Below, in pieces: positions 35,911 through 47,660 of a stretch of DNA of 64,000 bases. Positions within the stretch are counted from its first letter, which is position 1, and each line of letters starts with the position of its first letter. Source of the DNA: Glossina fuscipes (lineage: Eukaryota > Arthropoda > Insecta > Diptera > Glossinidae); NCBI RefSeq assembly GCF_014805625.2, contig NW_023998414.1, positions 2,085,492 to 2,149,491 of the forward strand. Reading direction: 5' to 3'. The translations under genes and the position numbers were made by a program. The notes beneath the pieces are model-generated. The model searched no databases and was not told where the DNA came from. It was given only the letters and a program-made list of their open reading frames with translations.

Positions 35911-36137
35911 CCTTACATGTTCTTTTATTTAATTTTTTTTATTTTTTTTTTTTGTGTTTTTTTTTTTTGTGTTAACAGTCAAACTCTTTGTGATAACATT
36001 TATGTTATTCGCCAAGTTTTGTAAATGCTTTTTAAGAATTTCCGCTAAGACATCTAATCAACGTCTCAATCGATAAGGGCGCGACAGTGTTCAACTTGAC
36101 ATTTTTCTTTTGCATTAGGTATAAAATAGATTTTTTG

Positions 36138-36169
<32 letters not shown>

Positions 36170-38820
36170 GATGTTTTAGGAGAGTTAGGAGAGTCTTGAC
36201 AATCGCATAACTTTATATACAAATTACGCTAGTCAGTGTTAGCGTTAGTTTTTTGTAAAATATATGTAAAAATTTTCGAAAATGCTTATCACCGACATTA
36301 TCAACGAAAGCAAGAAAAAAGTCTACTTAACTGGGTAAAAGCGTCTTAGAAAAGTAGAAAAAAAAAATAAACAAATATATAAATAAATAAATAAATAAAT
36401 AAGTAAATGAAAAAGAGAAAAACAAACTTGAAAATGTTAACTTATAGATCTGCGTTGTTTTATGTAAAAGTTTACATAGCGACAGCCAACGACAACAACA
36501 AATAAAAACATTGAAATGCATGTAAACAGCATTTCCTGCTTCATACAGTTGCCGATCCCTGTTGTAGTTGCAGTTAACGATATTTGGCGCATTGAATCAG
36601 ATGTTAATGTTGATGTTGATATTGATGTTGATGTTGTTGTATAAGCTGCACAAACTACCTAAACATCATCGTGTTATTTGAGCAAGATTTCGATCACACA
36701 GTAAAAGAAAGTCATTGCGGTTATCGTCAATACTGTGCTTGTGCACAACGAACCCAACAACAAACCAAACAAACTGCATACAGACATAAATGTATAAATA
36801 TATGAAAGTTGTATACATTTACAGTTAAATCTGCAACGAACCGATTTTATTCAAATGAGTTGCATTTACAATGCGATAGATATTCTTTAACCAAAAATTA
36901 TTGAAAAATTTTGACACAAAAATCATCGACAATCGAACCGTAAACGTAAAAAACATTTCAATATTTTTAAATCGAAATTTTTTCAATCTCTCTATATATA
37001 TATATATATATATATAAATATACGTGTAATGCATGCTATACCTATATATCGTTCCAGTGTTACGAAAAAATTGAAGAGCTAAAAGGATAAAGTAACTTTT
37101 TTATTCGTTAATCCGTAACGAATGGTTATTGAGTAAATATCAAGCGCAAGCAAAATATTTCATTGATCGAATCTCGAATGTCCATGTCAAATACGAATCG
37201 GAAGAGAGTGGTATAAAAGATGTGATCACACAATTTCCATTTCGAAATTTCGTGAACCGCTTTCGGTACACATAAAAATTTTCTGCATTTGCATTCTGTG
37301 TTTGTATGCGATCTGGTTTTGCACTTCCGATATAACAACTAAAAGAAACGCGGCATCCGAACAGATATTCTACTCATACATGAAATATAATTAAATTTCG
37401 AATATTATTAGGGATCAGGATGAATATGTTCTTAGAATGCTACGAAATTTTAGTTTACATTATCGTGTATATCTGTTAAGAGCCTATTAAAATGCTCGGT
37501 GTATTTGTGTCCCGACACTACTGGAAATGATATTCTTTGGATGCGGTTGCACCGTTAGCATAAAAATTGCCAATTACCTTAAATTATTATAGAGGATAAG
37601 GAATCGAAGCTTGGAGATTATATGAGCCCTTTACTAGGGGGAGAAACGGTTATTTTAAAAACGAGAAAGGTATTTAAAAATAATTTTTGATTATTCACTT
37701 TTATATGTAAATATTATGATATATTATTGTTTAAGTATTTATTTATTTATTTTCTTCTTCTTGTTTTTGTTTTTTTTAAATAAAGATAATCTAAAAATAA
37801 ATAACTGTTTAAGAATAGGAAAGAAGCCACTTGCCAGATATATCTTTCTTTCTTATATTATTTATACTCATGCTTGTTAGCATTCGTATTACAGCATTCG
37901 CATGCGTTATAGATGTGTTGCCTGTATAAGGCACAGCAATAGCATCTAAACAATGAATAAAGTATATACGTTGCTATATTGTTTACGTTAGTTTGTCAAT
38001 ATTTGTAGTAGACAGTAACTTCAAATATTCAAAGTTTTCTCTAAAAATCCTTCCTGTTATTGCTATTGTTCGTCATACCATACACTATCGCACCCACCTT
38101 TTTTAATTGAGAAGCATTGTTAACGGAGAGGGAAAAGAAAATTAAAGAAAAAACAGCAACTAATTTCAATGCATTACACACATACATTATTACCTTACGA
38201 TGCTGAGCAGTAATCTTTTAAGCGAACATTAAAATCACTTATATGTATGTAATGCATTAGCTCTTATATTTCAATTGAAATCTAGTAAGAGAATAAATGA
38301 CCGGTAGCGTAGAGATCTCGAGCATTATTTTTAGGTTATGCATAACAAACTACATTAAATCAGAAATCGAAGTCATATCACAAACGCTTCGATTTTTCCT
38401 TGAGGAAAATTTCAGATGCTCACTATTCTACTTGGGTGCCTGGTACGTAAATGTGGAACCGGAACCGGAAATTTTGTATAGAAAATACATATTTATTGCA
38501 TGAAAATCTGTCTGACAATTTATAAATGTCACGCCTTTAAAAATCCGCCTCCTTTGCCACGAACCATTCATTGAGTCTATGTTTTTCATATCATCGGACA
38601 AATCGAATTGTAACACATACGTCACCCATCGATGTGAAACAAAGGGTAACCGAAAGGACTTGGGGCGGGTGAGTGAACCGCATGGACTATCACTTCCTAA
38701 TTAAGAGTTTTCAAGGTGTCGCGAACCGATTTTCACATTGATGGATGGACGGATAACGTTTAAAAATAACGCTTGCGTTGTTTTTTTTTTTTTTTTTTTT
38801 CTTTTTTGGTATTCTGTCCG
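35911..38820. other. Gene-free AT-rich stretch
   Basis: No supported gene. It holds poly-T at 36138-36165, (AAAT)n near 36378-36400, (GATGTT)n at about 36602-36640, (TA)n at 36993-37015 and poly-T at 38781-38800. 'gatggatggacggata' near 38740 may be a scrap of the dispersed repeat. Confidence 0.45.
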
Positions 38821-39026
38821 TTTTCTTAAACAGTAAACCGTCCATTGTTTACTTGTTGTAGCGACTCGTTCTTGCGGACAATATCAATGGTACGCTTAGA
38901 TCTCGCAATGATCATTTGCGTCTGGGGTTTTGCAATTCCAAACCGACTTTCTTTTTGACAAGCTTCGGGAATCGAAAAAATGTTGGCGAGTGCTCTTCTG
39001 TTGGCACAAAACGTTGTCATATTCAA
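38821..39026 (-). other. Open frame ending in Q-V-N-N-G-R-F-T, unknown
   Basis: A 66-codon minus-strand frame has balanced composition (e.g. RALANIFSIPEACQKESRFG) and ends QQVNNGRFTV. Its last nine codons resemble the plus-strand motif at 30275-30318. It could be an eroded transposon protein or an exon; I cannot name the family. The overlapping plus-strand frames appear to be shadows. Confidence 0.25.
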
Positions 39027-39939
39027 CGCTATTACAACCTGCGCTCGCTATTGCATCGAACGTGGATCGCTGTAAGTTGGAAAACTTTTCTCAGGATGAT
39101 GTCGATAGGAAAGTGGCGCCAATGATGTGGTTTGAAAGTAAGTACATTTAAAACTGGGATCAATTATGGGCAAATTCCGATTTCCTATTTATAAATCTGC
39201 TCTACCCTAGACATTGTACAATTCATGCTAATATAAAACCTTATAGCAGCAAGTTCAAGAAAATAGTATAAATACATCTGAACTTTGACCTGTCTAAGCT
39301 TCATTCCCATTTCCCATAAATTTATCGCGAATCGTATAGTCAAAGAATTAAACTCTAATCACCTCTTACGGCAACGACATGATTTAAATTTGGGTTAATT
39401 TCTTGTTGAATTTCACAGTGCGTCATAAAGGTAATCAAGATTTATAAACTTGTGTCCGGCATTGCCAGATAAACATGTCTGACACCTATAGATTAAACAT
39501 AAATTATTAACTGGATTTACGATGGATTTAATTTTCTGCTTGCTTTCGAAGCCCTGAAAACAAATAGTTAGAGCCCAACCATTGTTAATGGTTTAACTTC
39601 CGTGTATACATCACGACATTAGTAGCTCCATGCAATTTACAATGTGCGTGTCGTAAGTCTTTTAGTGTGCGTGTCAGTGTGCGTGTCAGTATGCGTGTAT
39701 GTGTGTGTATTGCATATTAATATTTTTAAAATCTCTTAAAAAAAGCTTTCACTTGTCCATCTATAGCGCGTGTACTGGCGCATGAATTATGTTTCGTATT
39801 ATTAGTATAGTAAGTATATAGAATCAGAAAAGGCCTGTATAGATAGATATAAACGGTATTACTACCGTAATTAAATATAAATTTCCTCCTTTTTCAAAGT
39901 AGATGCATAGAGGGACGGATAGAGACCGTTTCATCGATT
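39027..39939. other. Gene-free stretch
   Basis: Nothing recognised apart from short imperfect (GTGTGCGTGTCA) units at 39664-39715. Confidence 0.4.
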
Positions 39940-40070
39940 TTAGTTTTTTTTTTTTCTTCCATTATATATATGGGATGGCAATAATTGCAAGAATAAAAAG
40001 ACGGACAGACATACCTTGATAAATTCAATTCGGACTCATAGATTTTATAAGCTCTCTAATAGGTAATTGT
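39940..40070 (-). repeat. Dispersed-repeat core, minus orientation
   Basis: 'aaagacggacagacatacct' followed by 'gataaattcaattcggac' and 'catagattttataag' reads as the reverse complement of the family head and core. Confidence 0.5.
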
Positions 40071-40573
40071 GAATGGCACGATGACACAAGAACTCTAATA
40101 TACGAAAATACCGTGAACTACTACCGTGAACTTTCAACAGCATGAATAAAATGATTTCGGCTCTTTGTAAATTGATTTTTTGCTTGTTTGAAAAGTATGT
40201 GCGTTTTCAAAAAAAAAAAATGATATATAAATAACAACAATAACAGGTGAAATGGCTCTTCAGCTAAGTCCGATGAATATAACTTCACTGCTCTATTTTG
40301 TTTTTGTTCAATACAAAGATTGTGTAATAAAACAATTTCCGAAAGCATTTCTAAAAATGAAAAGTTCATCCTTTTACTGTGTACTGTATGTGTGCATGAT
40401 TACGCACATATATATGTCTACATATACCCATGTATGCATAAATGTATACATATGTATACATATTTATATATATATCTATTTGCGCATTTGTACATGACCG
40501 GCAACACTACTGATAAGTGCGACTATACGAGCATAGCTAAGCGCGTATGTATTTACTGTTACTCTTGTTATTG

Positions 40574-40613
<40 letters not shown>

Positions 40614-40842
40614 AGAATCGCACACATATTTTAAAACTGGTTTTGTCTCGTGCTCCAAAAAAAGGAAAGGCAAAAAAAAAAAAAGAAAAAATTGCTATGT
40701 GCATGCAGGAGAATTCATTAAAAAATGTGTCATTTTTGCTGCAGGGATTTTTCTTCAACGTACCTCGTCTCACCGCACTCATGCCGTATCAATCCAACAA
40801 CGGCCACTAGTTGTTGCTTTCCGGATTTTTTGTAACCATTTT

Positions 40843-40897
<55 letters not shown>

Positions 40898-43529
40898 AAA
40901 TATATATTATTTTGTGTATGCTCTTATTTTGTTGCCCCCGCTATCGCTAATATACTCCAGTTTTCGCCCCTTGTACCGACTACTGTTGAGATTTTGCTTG
41001 TTTGCTTGTTATGCTTGTGTATGTGTCATCTTTAGCGAGTGTTGACTTGCTCTGGTTTTTCTTAGTTTGGTATACTGAGTGTATGACTTTTTAAGCGTTT
41101 TCCTACTTGCTACCAAAATAAAATCGTATTACGGTTAACATTTACCGTTTGCGACATTTCCACTTAATCACTAATATCTATCACTTGCCAATGTTATCTG
41201 ACCATTTCATATTCACTTTTTTCGATCATGATATTTAAAAAATTTATAATGAAAATATATAATTAATTTTCGTTTTATTGTAATTGAAATTTAATCAAAA
41301 ATTTTAATATTATTTCCGTTCGATATTGTATCTAATTAAGTGCAGTTCATATTTAAGATCTTTAATTAACGAACATATTTAATGAACATATAATGAACAT
41401 ATAAATACTTACTTTATTTCTACTTATAATATATAAATTGAGCGATTGTTGCTAGATAATGAATAAAGAAATCGCTTCATCATTCGTAAGTCAAAAGCAA
41501 TTGATTACAAATTCATCTCTTTTTTGAAATTTTAATTACAAAAAAAAAAATCCGTTATTCTTCGAACAAAATGACGATTCGACAAAAAAGAAAACAATAA
41601 ATTCCAAGAAGATAACGCACAGTAATGAAGCAAATTTTTAATCGTGAATCATTCAATTCAAAAAAAATATTATCACAATTTAACGATGCAGTAGAAGCAC
41701 AGGAGAAGCCATGTCGATGTCCGTAAAAGTTTTTTACTCCTTACCGCCTTTACAAACACTTTTTATTATTTCATAATTGAAGGTAATTTTTATTAGGTAA
41801 AATTGGAAATGATTATCATAATATCGGACGAAAAAATTTCAAGATAATTACAACCTTTTGTACGGACAGGCGATAAAATATATACACGTTCATGTAAAAC
41901 GGCCATCTTGGTCTGGTTTATTTTCACATATATGCAAAAAACCCTACATATAAAAAATGGGCCATATGTATGTATCGTAACTATTAAATGATTTTACACA
42001 ACTCGACTATACATATAACTTCTTTTTTGTCAGTTGATCTAACTACCTAGAAAGTGTTGTCAAATTGTATAACAATATCAAGCGGAACACTATATATATG
42101 AAGAGAATGTATTTTAACTTAACATTCTAATCAATTATCAGCTGAGGGCAGGGATTAAAAAAATTCAAACAACGTTTCTTCTTTTCGAGTATGTCTATCT
42201 TTGAAATTGCAAAAGTATACCATTATATCGGACATGCATAAAAATTGAAAATGTAATGCATCCCATCGGACGGTGATTATAAAATAAGGCATTTATCAGG
42301 CAAGAAAAAAAAAAAAAAAAAAAAAAAAAAGAACAAGCTCTTTTAAGTTTGTATGAAGCGCATACGATGTGTTAATCAGGTGTAGAACATACTGTAAAGC
42401 AGATTTGGTAGGTATTCAAATTTCGCCCTAAGGCATAAAAAATGCTTCTTTTTTTTTTTTGCTTTTTCAATTTTTTTTTCCTACCATTGTTGTTGTTGTT
42501 TTTTCGCCAAGTAACTGTTTATATTGTAACTAGTAGTTGTAGTTGTACTAGTAGTAGTAGTAGTAGTAGTAGTTTGCGGTGAAAAGTCAGTCATTCGCTT
42601 GCAGTGAAAAAATAAAAGTAATTTCTTTATTTCTCTCGTATGGATGCTTTAATAATATTTCTCACTTGGATTTACGTTGGGGCTGGTAAAGTATTTTGTC
42701 GCTGGTTCGCCAAAATTTTCACTCCAGCTTCTCTAAAAGTTGTTGTAATTTCTTTTCTGTCTTTTTTTTTTTTTTTTTTCTTCTTCTTCTTCTACTTCTT
42801 CTTTTTCTTCTTTTTGAATGCAAAGCCAAACAACAAGGAGACGTAACGGGTTATCATTATGACATTGTTGCTTAAAAACAGGATTATGTGTATGGTTTAG
42901 ATACAGTTTCCCTCCGTTAAATGTCTTGAATATTAAATTGTATTTTGGTGAACTCGGTTTATTTCGAATACATACGGTTTACATTCTATTTTTGACTTTT
43001 ATTTTTAGATTTAGTTTTTTATTTAAATATAGAATTAGAAAAAATTTTCTTTTTAAGTATAAGTAAGTTTATCATTAAAGTAATGCACGCTTAGCTTCAA
43101 GAGCTTTAATCGTAATATTTTATATAAATAATTAATAAAATATTAAAAACTGGATGTAATACTAATAAACGACATATTCACCTGATGGTTTTCTACATTG
43201 TAGATTTTAATTTTTTACTTGCCCGAAATTATGATATACATTTGCAATTTTAACTGTTAGCTGTAAAGTGCTTTTAATTAGAAAAATTTCCAATAGAGAA
43301 AAGAATATATTAAAAATATACATATTTACAATTTCAATTGATTAAATATATCTTCTCTGCAAAATACTTATAAATAAGTAAATAAAACGCACAAAAATAA
43401 TGTAAGTACGCGGTTGATGATCAATTTTTCAAAAAGAGCTTAGCAATCCAAACTTTTATCTTATTAATCGATCTTCGTGCTCTCGGAACTTATTTTTTGC
43501 TATTCAACGTGTTAAAAATGCGTTGGTTT
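40071..43529. other. Gene-free AT-rich stretch
   Basis: No gene recognised. Simple repeats include (TA)n at 40576-40609 and 40853-40890, poly-A at 42306-42330, (TAG)n at 42548-42573 and a (TTC)/poly-T tract at 42762-42815. The open frames are translations of these. Confidence 0.5.
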
Positions 43530-44035
43530 TACACCTTTTGCCGAAGGGTGAGGCATACATTGTCAAAACGTTTGCAGCACCCAGAAGAACACTTCAGAGA
43601 CCTCATAAAGTATGTATATATTTGATTGGCATCAAATTTTGTTTCGATTTGAGCATGTCCGTCTGTCCGTCCGTGTAATCTCTGTTGTAAAGATTCTCCT
43701 GGCCACTAAACTAAAGCTATCGGCTTCAAAATTGAAGTTATTGTACGCAGATTGGTATTGAAAATGAGCTAAATCTCTCGAAAGATGCGTCCTACTGCCA
43801 TCTAAACTAAGCATGTGTCTATTTTCGAAAGAGGAAAAATATTGCGTTTTTGCTCATTATTCGCAACAGATAAACCTAAGATGTTATAGTACCTATGCAA
43901 AAATTGAAAAAAATCTGCCACGCCTATTCAAGATTTTGAAGTATGGAAATTTAGTTTTTTTTCCTTTTTTTAAATCCCTTTTAGCATAACGATGATGCAT
44001 ACAAAAGATACGGTCACAGCCGAGTAAAATTTTTT
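43530..44035 (+). repeat. Dispersed-repeat copy, about 500 bp
   Basis: This is the best single-unit copy. The head is 'gccgaagggtgaggcataca', followed by 'cctcataaagtatgtatata' and 'gattggcatcaaat'. The core is 'catgtccgtctgtccgtccg', then come 'attggtattgaaaatgagct' and 'ttgctcattattcgcaac'. The 3' end is 'aacgatgatgcatac' and 'ggtcacagccgagta'. The 3' end matches that of the copy at 35181-35910, which fixes the element's extent. Confidence 0.85.
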
Positions 44036-45442
44036 TACTTTGTTTTTTTTTTTGAGTTTACAAAATAACTTGGGGTCACTACAGTTTACCTATAATACCA
44101 TGCTTACTACGTTTTTATTCTTATTTTATGTTATTCATCTTCAAAATATGCAAAAGTACTATCAATCTGTTGTTCAATCTGTTTTTGTAACAATGTAGTA
44201 GTTGATTGTAAGCTGCTTGGATAAATTGGCTTTTTATGGAATATTAATCATACCCTCGGATGAAGGAAACAATGCTTTCGTTTACTCAAAAGCCTTAGTC
44301 CTTGTACATTTTATAAATGTAACATGTATATAATCTGACAACAAAAAACATTTTTAACAATTTTTCCTTTATAATATCGAACAGTTGAGAGAGAAAAACA
44401 CGGCCGGCCTATGGTTTTGTCAAGGTCACCGCGCGCACATTTTACAATGCCGAGTTCAATTGGCAAGTTTACACATTTCTGCGTTTTACTGAGCAATTGC
44501 GTTGTTTTGTTTACTGAGCTCAAGTTGCTTTAAACTCACGACATTGCCGGACATGTAAAGTTTAAAATACAATATTAAAATTCTTAGACTAATTTAGGTA
44601 ACAACTACAAGTAGCGAAAAAGTCTTATATACGTATTTATCTATTTTACGAGTACATATAAGGATTTAGCGAGTGACTTTCATATCCATAGTAGTGGGTT
44701 CTTCAGAATTCAGTAAACTTCCACATTTGCAGCAATGAGATAACGAAATTAAGTGCATGGGGAGGCAACAGGTCTTTAGAAAAATCAAGACAAGATACTG
44801 CTGAAGTAATTTAAATCATTTGTTATTAAGTTTACCTTTGAAAGATAGAGATATACGAAGTGAATTTCCTTCGTTCATTTTGTATAATCCGAAAACATCA
44901 AACGAAAGCGAAATTCTCACCGTGATTATGTTCAGATAATGGCTACGTATTATCCAAAAATGAATGTAGCCAGCCTACAAGCTAACTGGCAACAAGCTAA
45001 ATATTATAATTTACAACCAAGGTTCACATAAATGTTTTCCTAGTCCACCTTAAACTTTATTGTAGCAATAACGCTATGCACTGAAGCGCGCACAATTAAG
45101 TGGAGTGGTGAGTGGATCTCAGTCAATTATCAAAAATTTGCTCCAAGGTGAATATAATTTTCTGATTTATTTTCTTTTACAAATAATCGAAATCCTTCAG
45201 TATTACTATATAATCCAGGAAATATATTACATTTCGCATTTTAATTTTTACTTATAAATGGACAAAAATTGCAAAAGTATACATACACATTACAAGCAAT
45301 CACCTAAGTGAATAAGATATTCATTTTTAGAAAACAATAACAAAAACTTTTTTTAAGTACAGCTTGAGTGAGTAGCAAACACACATGTATACACAAAAAC
45401 AGCTTAAGTGCCCGTCATATGTCTAAATGTCTACTTATTATG

Positions 45443-45473
<31 letters not shown>

Positions 45474-47204
45474 ATGTGCTTGTGTTTATATATGACATAA
45501 GGGGCGAAATATTTATTTATCAAAGATAATAATGCCGTTAAACAAAATACTACGTTTTCTTTTCATAATAAGTTTTGCTTTATATTCCAAAGTGATGTAT
45601 AAATATGCATATACATGCATATGCATATATATAAATATACACACATTTGAAAACATACAAACATTCATTATCAAAGCAAACCTATCAAAGCAAGTATACA
45701 ACTCTCATCAGCCACCATAACTCATAAGCACAACATTGAATTTAATAACGCTCTCATCAGTTTATCTGCTCTTTTCTTCGTTTTTTTTTTTTTTGTTTTT
45801 GTTTTTGTTAACTTACCATTCAATAAACTATAAATCGTATCGGCTTAATATATGAACGACCAATCAGAAGAGAGCATTAACTTCGTTGTTGTTCGTTAAT
45901 ATAAACGAATCAGAATTTTCATTACACGATTTATTGTACGGCTAAAGTCGTCCGCTTCGTATTGAATCGTTTTGAATCGTTTTAGTTTTTCGTGTTCGAA
46001 AAAATTATTTAAATTCCTCTCATTTCTTCGCTGCTCTCAATTACGTTCGCTTTATTATACTCTTTTGAAAAGTTTCGAATTTTATTATCTCTTATTCTAT
46101 CTCTAGTTTCATTCTTTCTCTCACTTTTCTACTCATTAAACCCTAATGATTTTCTTTAACTCGTTTTGTATATATGGTTGACATTATTTTCTTATTCTAT
46201 TCCATAGTTATTCGCCCCTTTTTAAGTGCTTTTTAGCACTTAGTAATGCTTCAGTGTTGCCATAATATTTAAGGAAAAGATAAATACATTTTTTTTTTTA
46301 TACTTTTCAATCCATTAACGAATAATTTGCAGTTACGTGTTCGTTCTGTCTCGAATGCACAAAATCGTGCAATCAAGTAACATCTGTAACTAAAATTATT
46401 CTCACTGTTATGTTAATTCGTTCTCATTTGAACATTATATTTGGCTTTTAAGGCATTGCTTTGAATGGAGCGCCTTTTTCTTGTGCTGACGTTTCGATTT
46501 TAATTATAATTTTATTTTTCCTCTTGCAAAATCAATTTCGATATTAACTTACTTTAATTAATATCCCGCGAAAAAGAGTAGAATTATCATCGATTTAATT
46601 AAAGGTAAGTACAGAAATCAACAACAACATGTAATCATGAACAGAAAAGGAAAAACATTAAACAATAGCTATTGCTTTAATTTCATAACTCGTTGAATGA
46701 TTAATGCCATGAATAAAAGGATTGACTAATTTTATGAAATTAATAACGAAAAATAAATATATAAATAAAATAATACTAATACTAATGCACAATGCTTTAG
46801 GGCAAACATCTACGTTCTATAACAAAGATGACTTCATTTAAATACATAGCTTTCTATATATTATAAGTATTTCATCACTTTCCGATTAGAGGAACTGTCG
46901 TTGAACTTTTTAGGCACAAAATTGAAATCAATTTCTAATCGCGCTCTAAGAATAGTTTTCTTAAATACATTTTTTTTGTGATTATAATTGCAGGATTTTC
47001 TTCTTCACAGTCCTTTAATAACTAATTAACACCATCCGATTTTAGATTAGCAATTCATATTGGATGAAATTGTCAATGCGATTTGTTTACTGAATGGATT
47101 TAATTGTTAATTTTTCTGCTTTATATTTTTCAATTTACTGCTGCCACAATGTATTCCAAGTGTAGACTTTCACAGTAAACACCATAAGAGCATAAACATA
47201 TAGC
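44036..47204. other. Gene-free AT-rich stretch
   Basis: No supported gene. A GC-richer patch at about 44395-44530 lies within a 70-codon minus-strand frame with no known motif. (TA)n lies at 45444-45465 and poly-T at 45781-45794. A donor-like AAAG|GTAAGT lies at 46601-46610 with no acceptor or exon to support it. Confidence 0.45.
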
Positions 47205-47220
47205 TGTGTTTTATTTGTTT

Positions 47221-47255
<35 letters not shown>

Positions 47256-47355
47256 NNNNNNNNNNNNNNNNNNNNNNNNNNNNNNNNNNNNNNNNNNNNN
47301 NNNNNNNNNNNNNNNNNNNNNNNNNNNNNNNNNNNNNNNNNNNNNNNNNNNNNNN

Positions 47356-47400
<45 letters not shown>
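47221..47400. repeat. Poly-T tract containing a 100-N assembly gap
   Basis: T runs lie on both sides of exactly 100 Ns (47256-47355). The homopolymer broke the assembly, so the size and content of the gap are unknown. The phenylalanine-rich frames across it are artefacts. Confidence 0.97.
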
Positions 47401-47404
<4 letters not shown>

Positions 47405-47504
47405 GTTTATTAATGCAGTGTAGCTTTAGAATGTTTTCTATTTTTTTTTTTTATTTTTTTTTGTAACCAAACTGCGGTAATTAATATATTTTTTCTCTTT
47501 TTTC

Positions 47505-47660
47505 GCTGACCCACCATCGAAGCATGAGATTTTGTCGAAACGTACGCAATGAACGTCAAATTCTAAATCTATTTAAGGATACCCGTCCGGCCATCTGTCT
47601 GTCTGTCTATATAATGTCTGGCCATAAAAATGAAATTACAGATTCCAAATTGAAAGATCT
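47505..47660 (+). repeat. Dispersed-repeat copy, 5' part
   Basis: The head-like 'cccaccatcgaagcatgag' is followed by 'caaattctaaatctatttaa' and the core 'cccgtccggccatctgtctg', then 'ataatgtctggccat'. The order matches the other plus-oriented copies. Confidence 0.6.

Noticed and set aside
39073..39095. Tiny intron-like GTAAGT...CAG of 23 bases
   Set aside because: It is far below the minimum intron length in flies; chance.
47206..47413. Frames across the poly-T gap
   Set aside because: They consist of Phe codons and Ns.
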